A stretch of DNA of 11,659 nucleotides from Pseudomonadota bacterium (GTDB lineage Bacteria > Pseudomonadota > Gammaproteobacteria > Steroidobacterales > Woeseiaceae), in contig JADFGH010000025.1 of the NCBI GenBank assembly GCA_022567775.1, forward strand, positions 1 through 11,659. The letters are read 5' to 3'. How positions within the stretch are numbered: position 1 is the first letter of the stretch; each line of letters starts with the position of its first letter. Positions 6,474 to 11,659 of the stretch are shown in pieces. Made by a program: the position numbers and the translations under genes. The notes under the pieces were generated by a model that saw nothing but the letters and a program-made list of their open reading frames with translations, was not told the DNA's origin and did no database searches.

Positions 6474-7433
6474 ATGAACAAGGAATTACTGCCTGCGCAG
6501 GCTGTCCTGGCCGCCAATCGGATCGCTGCATATATTCGCGAGACGCCGCTCGATTATTCGCCGTATTTCAGCGATCTGACCGGCGCAAACGTCTACCTCA
6601 AACTCGAGAATCTGCAGCATACGGGCTCTTTCAAACTTCGTGGTGCATTCAACAAATTGCTGTCGCTGTCTGCAGAAGATCGGGAAGCGGGTGGAGTCGC
6701 GGCATCCAGCGGCAATCACGGCGCAGCAATTGCGTACGCGATGAATGAGCTCGGTATGTCGGGCACGATATTCGTGCCCGAGCAAACGTCGCCGACGAAA
6801 GTGGACGCAATCAAACGTGCGGGTGGCGATGTGCAGTTTTTTGGCACTGATGGTCTCGACACGGAAACGCACGCTCGTGAGTATGCCGGGCAGAACGGGA
6901 TGGTTTATCTGTCCCCATACAACGACCTGGATGTCATAGCAGGACAGGGAACTTGCGGGGTTGAGATTGCGAAACAGTTATCAATTGTGGACGCGATATT
7001 TATCGCGGTCGGGGGCGGAGGACTGATCAGTGGTGTCGGTTCGTTCTTGAAGTCGGTGAATCCCTCGCTAACGGTCGTAGCCTGTCAGCCTGCCGCATCG
7101 GCGGTAATGACCGAATCGGTCAAAGCGGGAAAGATTCTCGACCTGCCAAGTGATCCCACATTATCTGACGGCACCGCGGGCGGCATCGAGGCCGACGCGA
7201 TCACCTTTGATATCTGCCGTGAAATCACGGACGAATTCGTGGTCGTTTCCGAGGAGCAGATTGCGGAAGCTATGCGAGGGTTCATCGATTCCCACCACAT
7301 GCTGATCGAGGGTGCCGCAGGAGTCGCGATTGCCGGCCTGCTGGCCAGTGGCCACAAATACAAGGGCAAGAACGTTGTTGTCATCGTTTGTGGTGCCAAT
7401 ATTAGCCGGGAAACGCTGAAGAAAGTCATCTAG
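6474..7433 (+). CDS. PLP-dependent threonine/serine dehydratase, catabolic type (no ACT domain)
   Basis: This 319-residue fold-type II PLP enzyme probably deaminates threonine (to 2-oxobutyrate) or serine (to pyruvate). GSFKLRGAFNKL carries the PLP lysine K54. SSGNHG (78-83) binds the substrate carboxylate, VGGGGLISG (179-187) is the PLP phosphate loop, and VCGANIS near the C-terminus contacts the pyridine nitrogen. The length matches short catabolic dehydratases and lacks the regulatory ACT domains of the biosynthetic enzyme. Serine racemase and hydroxyaspartate dehydratase share this fold and length, so the exact reaction is uncertain. The start at 6474 is preceded only by a weak purine stretch, so translation may depend on the upstream gene. 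The amidohydrolase gene follows after 27 nt. Confidence 0.9.
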   Translation: MNKELLPAQAVLAANRIAAYIRETPLDYSPYFSDLTGANVYLKLENLQHTGSFKLRGAFNKLLSLSAEDREAGGVAASSGNHGAAIAYAMNELGMSGTIFVPEQTSPTKVDAIKRAGGDVQFFGTDGLDTETHAREYAGQNGMVYLSPYNDLDVIAGQGTCGVEIAKQLSIVDAIFIAVGGGGLISGVGSFLKSVNPSLTVVACQPAASAVMTESVKAGKILDLPSDPTLSDGTAGGIEADAITFDICREITDEFVVVSEEQIAEAMRGFIDSHHMLIEGAAGVAIAGLLASGHKYKGKNVVVIVCGANISRETLKKVI

Positions 7434-7460
7434 GCCGAACCAAGGTGCAGAACTGATCCA

Positions 7461-8804
7461 GTGAAAGCTCTTACAAACCTTATGCCGGCCTTGCTGCTTG
7501 CCGCATCACCGGCGGTCGCCGAGTCGACGGTAATTATCAACGTTAACGTGATTCCGATGACGTCGGAAACGGTGCTGAGTGCCCGCACTGTCATCGTTAC
7601 CGATGGTGAAATCGTAACAATCGGCGATGTTGACGATACGCCGGTGCCAGATGATGCAGTTGTCGTCGATGGGACGGACCGCTTCCTGATGCCGGGATTA
7701 TTCGAAATGCACGGACATGTGCCGGGCCTCAAATCGCGCGATCTCGATCGGGTTTTGCATTTGTTTGTCGCGAACGGAATTACGACAGTGCGTGGCATGC
7801 TCGGACAACAGTCTCACCTTGAATTGAGAAGTGCATTACAAAAAGGGGACAGGCTGGGTCCGCGACTATACACCTCCGGGCCATCTCTGAACGGCCGCAG
7901 TGTTACCAGCCCTGAAAGGGCGATCAGCATGGCTGAGCAGCAACATGCAGCCGGTTACGACTTTCTGAAGATTCACCCCGGTCTCACGCGAGAGGAATTC
8001 GACGCGATGGCGGCGACGGCCAATCGGGTGGGCATTCGATTTGCCGGTCATGTGCCGGAGGATGTCGGGATCAGGCGGGCGCTGGCAGCGGGAATTGCGA
8101 CGGTCGACCACCTCGACGGTTATATGGAGTCATTACTCAGGCCGAATGATGATCCTTCAGGCGGTCTCAGTGGGTTTTTCGGTGTCTTTATTGCCGATCA
8201 GGCGGACGAGACCAAGATCGCCGAAATTGCTGCGGCAACTGCCGAAGCCGGTGTCTGGAATGTCCCGACGGAGTCCCTGTTCAGGCACGCGACCTCGTCC
8301 GAATCAGATCCTGACGACATGGTGGACTGGCCGGAGATGAAATATATGCCGGCAGACACTGTTGCGCGGTGGCACCGCGCCAAACGCGACATACTTGACG
8401 ATGTAAATTATAAGCCGGATACAGCAGCCCGCGCCGTCGCATTACGGCAGCAACTGATACTGGCATTGCATCACAGCGGGGCAGGATTGTTGCTGGGCTC
8501 GGACTCACCGCAGATATTTAACGTCCCCGGCTTCGCCATTCATCGCGAACTCGAGTACCTGGTCGATGCCGGCCTCACGCCATATGAAGCTTTGCAAACC
8601 GGGACTACGAATCCCGCAGAGTTCTTTGGGCGACCCGGCGTTCTCGGCGTAGTGAAGACTGGCGCTGTGGCCGATCTCATCCTGCTTGATGCGAACCCGC
8701 TTGATGACATTACGAACACGCGCCGCATCCACGGAGTGATGGTCCGCGGGCGCTGGCTTCCCCGTAGCGAACTGGACGGCCTTCTTGACAGATTGGCGCG
8801 ATAA
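7461..8804 (+). CDS. Exported metal-dependent amidohydrolase (imidazolonepropionase-like)
   Basis: This 447-residue amidohydrolase has a signal peptide (cleavage probably after AVA, residue 20), so it is likely periplasmic. The two-part beta-sandwich flanks a TIM barrel. The full ligand set of a binuclear site is visible: H84 and H86 (EMHGHVPG), bridging lysine K170 (DFLKIHPG), H197 (FAGHVPE), H217 (TVDHLDG) and D348 (LLGSDSP). The C-terminal GAVADLILLDANPLDDI is the usual sandwich return. Related exported enzymes include Xaa-Pro and Xaa-Arg dipeptidases and other hydrolases of cyclic amides; the substrate is undetermined. The start is GTG at 7461; the nearest ribosome-like box, AGGTG (7443-7447), is 13 nt away, so initiation is probably weak or coupled to the dehydratase gene 27 nt upstream. 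It ends 22 bp from the convergent oxygenase gene. Confidence 0.9.
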   Translation: MKALTNLMPALLLAASPAVAESTVIINVNVIPMTSETVLSARTVIVTDGEIVTIGDVDDTPVPDDAVVVDGTDRFLMPGLFEMHGHVPGLKSRDLDRVLHLFVANGITTVRGMLGQQSHLELRSALQKGDRLGPRLYTSGPSLNGRSVTSPERAISMAEQQHAAGYDFLKIHPGLTREEFDAMAATANRVGIRFAGHVPEDVGIRRALAAGIATVDHLDGYMESLLRPNDDPSGGLSGFFGVFIADQADETKIAEIAAATAEAGVWNVPTESLFRHATSSESDPDDMVDWPEMKYMPADTVARWHRAKRDILDDVNYKPDTAARAVALRQQLILALHHSGAGLLLGSDSPQIFNVPGFAIHRELEYLVDAGLTPYEALQTGTTNPAEFFGRPGVLGVVKTGAVADLILLDANPLDDITNTRRIHGVMVRGRWLPRSELDGLLDRLAR

Positions 8805-8826
8805 CAGGGGTTCGACGGTTTGTGTA

Positions 8827-9804
8827 CTACGAAGACGCATCACGATTGCGGGCCGCCTTTTCAAGTTCGCGATGCAAATGATCGCGTTGTTTAACGGCAG
8901 CGTATTTTGCCGGGTTAGTTTCACTGATGAAGTCCTCCAATGGGCAGATTATCTCGTCATCGTTAACGGCAAAGAACATGACGATGCTGTAGCGCTGTTC
9001 GCCTGTGTTCCGAACCCGATGGCCGGTGGCGTGGAAGAGACCATTGGTCCATCGTTCCATCATGTCGTCGAGCATCACTAGCAGCCGGCCATCGTGTCCG
9101 GGCACGTCGTACCAGTCACCGTCGGTGGCCAATAGCTCCAGCCCCGGGGCTGTCTGATATATCAGCGTCATACACTCGAAGTCCGTGTGCGCCGATATGC
9201 CGACATTGGTATCTGTCGCTGGTGCATCGTTCTCAGGATAATTGAGCAAACGTAGCGTATTGAATTGCTGAGAACTGCAGCGATCGGCAAAAAACCTGCG
9301 TTCCAGACCTGCGGCGAGGGACAGGCCCTCGAGGACTGAGGTGCCGACGTCTGTCAGCGCATCCCAGCAGGCACGCACATCGCGCCGAAAATCCGTCATC
9401 TCGGGCCAGATATTCGGCGGCTCATCGCTGCCCTGCGGCGGGCGCCGTCCGCAATCGAAGGACTCGACATGTGCGATCGTCCCGGGCTGGTATGGGAGTT
9501 CCCCGTAAAGCGGTGTCCATCCCTGGCTGGTTTTCGTCACAGCTACATTGACGGCCTGCTTCAGCGGGTCAGCATCGTCAAGCGCGAAAAAGGCATGCAT
9601 CTGCCCAAGAACACGGCTGATCGTATCCTCGCTGTCGAACGCGTGGTCCAGGAAAAAGAAGCCGGTATTGAGACAGGCATCGCGGATCGTTGCGATGACT
9701 GCAGCGTCATTGCCGGCAAGTTCGCGCGCATCGACGCACGGTACCGAGCCGAATTTTTGTCCCCGGACCGGGTCCGTTTGCTGCAATTCATGGGTCCGTG
9801 GCAT
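8827..9804 (-). CDS. 2-oxoglutarate/Fe(II)-dependent oxygenase (isopenicillin N synthase family)
   Basis: This 325-residue cytosolic non-heme iron oxygenase has the N-terminal DIOX_N region (VPCVDARELAGND through DACLNTGFFFLDH, about 21-54) and the C-terminal double-stranded beta-helix. The iron triad is H206 and D208 (ISAHTDFECMTLIYQ) and H262 (TGHRVRN). R271 and S273 in RYSIVMFF form the RxS motif that binds 2-oxoglutarate. All catalytic residues are present, so it should be active; it hydroxylates or oxidises an unknown small molecule. The ATG at 9804 fits the family N-terminus, but no clear ribosome box precedes it, and the upstream 100 bp are taken up by the REP-like pair, so its promoter is unclear. 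It is convergent with the amidohydrolase (22-bp gap), in which I see no terminator hairpin. Confidence 0.92.
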   Translation of the reverse strand: MPRTHELQQTDPVRGQKFGSVPCVDARELAGNDAAVIATIRDACLNTGFFFLDHAFDSEDTISRVLGQMHAFFALDDADPLKQAVNVAVTKTSQGWTPLYGELPYQPGTIAHVESFDCGRRPPQGSDEPPNIWPEMTDFRRDVRACWDALTDVGTSVLEGLSLAAGLERRFFADRCSSQQFNTLRLLNYPENDAPATDTNVGISAHTDFECMTLIYQTAPGLELLATDGDWYDVPGHDGRLLVMLDDMMERWTNGLFHATGHRVRNTGEQRYSIVMFFAVNDDEIICPLEDFISETNPAKYAAVKQRDHLHRELEKAARNRDASS

Positions 9805-9829
9805 GGCGCATGCTGTTACTTTTTCGTGG

Positions 9830-9893
9830 CTGTAGGTGCGGCTTCAGTCGCGAATGACTCAACCCCGATTCGCGGATAAATCCGCTCCTACAG
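9830..9893. repeat. Facing pair of REP-like palindromic elements (BIME-like)
   Basis: Two 26-bp arms, 9830-9855 and 9868-9893, are inverted copies matching at 21 of 26 positions around a 12-bp spacer. Each arm carries the GTAGG(A/T)GCGG core and its own internal hairpin, with the GCGG and CCGCGAAT ends. This form, starting CTGTAGGAGCGG, is typical of REP elements scattered between genes in gammaproteobacteria and spread by RAYT transposases. It lies between two divergent genes and is not at a transcript end. Confidence 0.75.
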
Positions 9894-9944
9894 TATCATT
9901 CGATAGGAACACGCGCAGCCGATATCGGAAATTATTGACTCGCC

Positions 9945-9974
9945 TTGCAACTGTTTTCTGCCCTGGGGTATCTA
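9945..9974 (+). promoter_or_regulatory. Candidate promoter of the DDGSG-repeat protein gene
   Basis: TTGCAA (9945-9950) and TATCTA (9969-9974) are separated by 18 bp and would give a leader of about 47 nt before the ATG at 10028. The match is moderate. The leader ends in a clear ribosome box, AAGGGG. A 10-bp palindrome CCGATATCGG (9919-9928) lies just upstream. Confidence 0.35.
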
Positions 9975-10027
9975 ATCAGTACATGACCGGGCGGGCCGGG
10001 TCAGAACCTATAAAAGGGGCAAAAATC

Positions 10028-10741
10028 ATGCGCGGCATTATTGTGATGGTGATGTTCACGGCGAGCCTGGCGAGCGCCGCCTGGAGTGACTATGAAGAGC
10101 AGCGGGAGCTGAAGCTGAGTGCCAGGGATATTGGCACAGTCGATATAGAAGCGGGTTCCGGCAGCCTTGAGATCTCCGGCGTGTCCGGTGCAGACGCAAT
10201 TGCCGTGACGGCGACAATCCGCGTACCGGATCGGGACGATGACAAGGCGCGCAAAATAATCGAGTCCGACCTAGTGCTGACGCTGGAGAAGCAAGGTGAT
10301 ACCGCGGTTCTGAAGGCATATTTCAAACACAAACTCTGGCGCACGGGCGATAGTCCAAGCGTGCAACTGGTCGTGCGCATGCCCGACAATCTGAATCTGG
10401 CGGTAGATGATGGCTCTGGATTCATGTCTGTTGCCGATATATCGGGTGCCATTGACGTTGAAGACGGTTCCGGATCGATCACGATGACGAACGTCGGCGG
10501 CGAGGTTCAGATCGTCGACGGATCCGGATCGATTTCTGTTGATGGCGTCGGCGGCGATATCTCGATCGATGATGGCTCCGGTAGCATCACGGTTCGAGGG
10601 GTCGCAGGCAGCGTGGTCATCGATGACGGTTCCGGCAGCATCAATGTCAGCGAGGTCGAACAGGACCTGATCATTGTGGACGATGGCAGCGGCGGATTGA
10701 ATTTCTCCGATATCAAAGGCCGTGTGAAAAAGGATATTTAA
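10028..10741 (+). CDS. Exported DDGSG-repeat protein, probable beta-solenoid (DUF4097-like)
   Basis: This 237-residue protein has a signal peptide (hydrophobic residues 3-15, cleavage near SLASAA, 13-18). An N-terminal beta domain (about 35-120) opens with IEAGSGSLEISGVSG, a first repeat-like unit. From residue 126 on, six units of about 18 residues follow the pattern (V/I)(D/E)DGSGSIxVxxVxGxxx: they start near 126, 144, 162, 180, 198 and 216. This regular hydrophobic-turn pattern is what a right-handed beta-solenoid with one coil per repeat looks like. It resembles DUF4097/DUF2807-type putative adhesin or head-domain repeats. The frame is open upstream to 9836, but that part includes the REP repeat; ATG 10028 has AAGGGG with 8-nt spacing and creates the signal peptide. 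No lipobox or C-terminal anchor is seen. Confidence 0.88.
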   Translation: MRGIIVMVMFTASLASAAWSDYEEQRELKLSARDIGTVDIEAGSGSLEISGVSGADAIAVTATIRVPDRDDDKARKIIESDLVLTLEKQGDTAVLKAYFKHKLWRTGDSPSVQLVVRMPDNLNLAVDDGSGFMSVADISGAIDVEDGSGSITMTNVGGEVQIVDGSGSISVDGVGGDISIDDGSGSITVRGVAGSVVIDDGSGSINVSEVEQDLIIVDDGSGGLNFSDIKGRVKKDI

Positions 10742-10853
10742 AAACCGGAATCGAACCAGAAAACCGGGGTCGAACCGAAGTTTTCATAGAAAACACTGGA
10801 TTAAGCCGGTCTTTAAGAAAACTTCGGTTCGACCCCTGTTTTCCCGGTTTTCT
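10741..10853. repeat. MITE-like inverted repeat with tandem half-copy
   Basis: The arms 10758-10785 and 10817-10853 are inverted copies of a unit containing GGGGTCGAACCGAAGTTTTC, perfectly matched over that core. A short insertion, TGTTTTC, separates the outer AAAACCGG/CCGGTTTT ends. The 31-bp centre includes CTGGATTAAG. A degenerate direct copy of the arm start (10741-10759, 15 of its first 17 bases match 10760-10776) lies just outside, directly after the stop codon of the repeat-protein gene. No transposase is present. The folded RNA could act as a transcription barrier for that gene. Confidence 0.7.
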
Positions 10854-11092
10854 GTGGCAGGATAAATCGGGTTGTAACGCCGATATTGTCATATAAGCAT
10901 CGCCCGCTTAGGAAGGGCTCCTACGCGAACGATTGAATTTTTCCGCGAAAAACCGGTCTGATACTAAGCTGATCCGCATGGACCTTGCTGCCCGGCGGTG
11001 ATGGTGGTTGGGTATGGCCGTCTGAGATGCGTGTTTGTGCTTCGGAGGGCCAAAATGGTCTAAAATCGCAGGTAACACCGGAGTTTCAAAAC
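10854..11092 (+). other. Intergenic region before the TPR gene
   Basis: Apart from the REP-like remnant, I see only a good -10 box TAAAAT at 11061-11066 without a convincing -35 box (TGCTTC at 11038-11043 is poor), giving a possible transcription start near 11073, and the ribosome box GGAG at 11080-11083. If correct, the leader is about 20 nt. Confidence 0.3.
10898..10931 (-). repeat. Degenerate REP-like element
   Basis: Read leftwards, the element begins CGTAGGAGCCC and ends GCGGGCGATG, with GCCC (10915-10918) able to pair with GGGC (10902-10905). It shares the TAGGAGC head of the 9868-9893 arm but belongs to a different stem class. It is a single, decayed copy. A separate 6-bp palindrome, TTTTTC/GAAAAA, follows at 10938-10952. 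Confidence 0.35.
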
Positions 11093-11635
11093 ATGGGCAG
11101 CCGATTTGCTCTTCTGACAGTGCTTGTTCTTGCCGCGCCGCTTTGCTGGGGGCAGGGGGCTGAAAGGATAATGCGTGATCAGAACGCGACGACCGTCATC
11201 GGTCCGCGCAACATGCCCTTATACGATGGAGCGAAGGCGCTGCTTGCCGGCGACGATGTGGAGGGTGTTCGCCTGACGCTCCAGGGACTGAAAATGGCGC
11301 AGGGGCGGCGCGAAGAAGAAGCGGCTCTGTCGAATCTCTGCGCCGGATATATCATGCTCGCTCTTTATGATAATGCGCTCAAATATTGTGAGCTGCTGAT
11401 CGCGCGCAACGACAAGAACTGGCGCGGTTTTAACAACAGGGCAGTTATTTATATCAAGACCAAACAGTGGGACAAGGCGGAGAAGGACCTGATACGAGGC
11501 GAAGAACTGCATCCAAACGCAAGGACGCTGAAGATTGCGCGTTCGATGTATATGGATGCGGTGCATCCTGTTGCGCCTGAAATTGAAATCGATGACCGTC
11601 AACGGCAATTCAGTGCAGAATCCGATCCACAATAA
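11093..11635 (+). CDS. Exported small tetratricopeptide-repeat protein
   Basis: This 180-residue protein has a signal peptide (hydrophobic residues 5-18, cleavage near CWG-QG, residues 20-21). The mature part holds helices that read as two to three TPR units: GAKALLAGDDVEGVRLTL (46-63), AALSNLCAGYIMLALYDNALKYCE (77-100) and RGFNNRAVIYIKTKQWDKAEKDL (111-133), followed by HPNARTLKIA. The charged C-terminal tail (about 160-180) appears disordered. TPR proteins of this size in the periplasm act as protein-binding adaptors; no partner can be named. The frame is open upstream to 10985, but ATG 11093 has GGAG with 9-nt spacing and begins the signal peptide, so it is the better start. No other gene is seen after its stop before the window ends. 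Confidence 0.85.
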   Translation: MGSRFALLTVLVLAAPLCWGQGAERIMRDQNATTVIGPRNMPLYDGAKALLAGDDVEGVRLTLQGLKMAQGRREEEAALSNLCAGYIMLALYDNALKYCELLIARNDKNWRGFNNRAVIYIKTKQWDKAEKDLIRGEELHPNARTLKIARSMYMDAVHPVAPEIEIDDRQRQFSAESDPQ

Positions 11636-11659
11636 GACGCCCACTGTTTTCGTCATTGC

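Noticed and set aside
9836..10027. 64-residue N-terminal extension of the DDGSG-repeat protein
   Set aside because: It would translate part of the REP-like pair and bury the signal peptide; ATG 10028 has a strong AAGGGG box.
10406..10720. Repeated GATGATGGCTCCGG-like DNA as a CRISPR-like or tandem DNA array
   Set aside because: The repeats are in phase with codons for DDGSG units and vary at third positions, so they are coding repeats; there are no spacers or cas genes.
10985..11092. 36-residue N-terminal extension of the TPR protein
   Set aside because: It has no ribosome site and would mask the signal peptide that begins at ATG 11093.

Overview
The window looks like a chromosomal segment of a free-living gammaproteobacterium, possibly a marine lineage. 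This rests on moderate GC content, protein flavour and intergenic REP-like elements, and no marker gene is present to fix the taxonomy. It holds nine complete protein genes and one truncated one, and no tRNA, rRNA or CRISPR array. The most notable element is a cyclic di-GMP-I (GEMM-I) riboswitch on the minus strand at 5347-5435.

Region 1-2908 (minus strand) is a drug or metal efflux operon. A PadR-family regulator (2284-2832) is followed by an RND periplasmic adaptor (1113-2252) and an RND inner-membrane permease that starts at 1110 and runs off the left edge. The padR promoter carries a perfect 8-bp inverted repeat, which suggests autoregulation.

Region 3050-5471 (minus strand) is a two-gene unit. 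A promoter with a perfect TTGACA box is followed directly by the riboswitch, then a 137-nt leader, then an FAD-linked oxidoreductase of the sugar-lactone oxidase type (3842-5209), then a class I SAM-dependent methyltransferase (3050-3790, probable TTG start). The second messenger c-di-GMP therefore probably controls an oxidase-methyltransferase pair of unknown substrate. This is the most likely undescribed system here.

Region 5590-8804 (plus strand) holds three closely spaced genes: a secreted DUF4412-like protein, a catabolic-type PLP threonine/serine dehydratase, and an exported amidohydrolase of the imidazolonepropionase-like group with all metal ligands present. Convergent to them lies a 2-oxoglutarate/Fe(II) oxygenase of the isopenicillin N synthase fold (8827-9804, minus).

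Region 9805-11659 contains a facing pair of REP-like repeats (9830-9893), an exported protein built of 18-residue DDGSG repeats predicted to form a beta-solenoid (10028-10741), a MITE-like palindrome (10741-10853), a degenerate REP-like remnant (10898-10931) and an exported small TPR protein (11093-11635).
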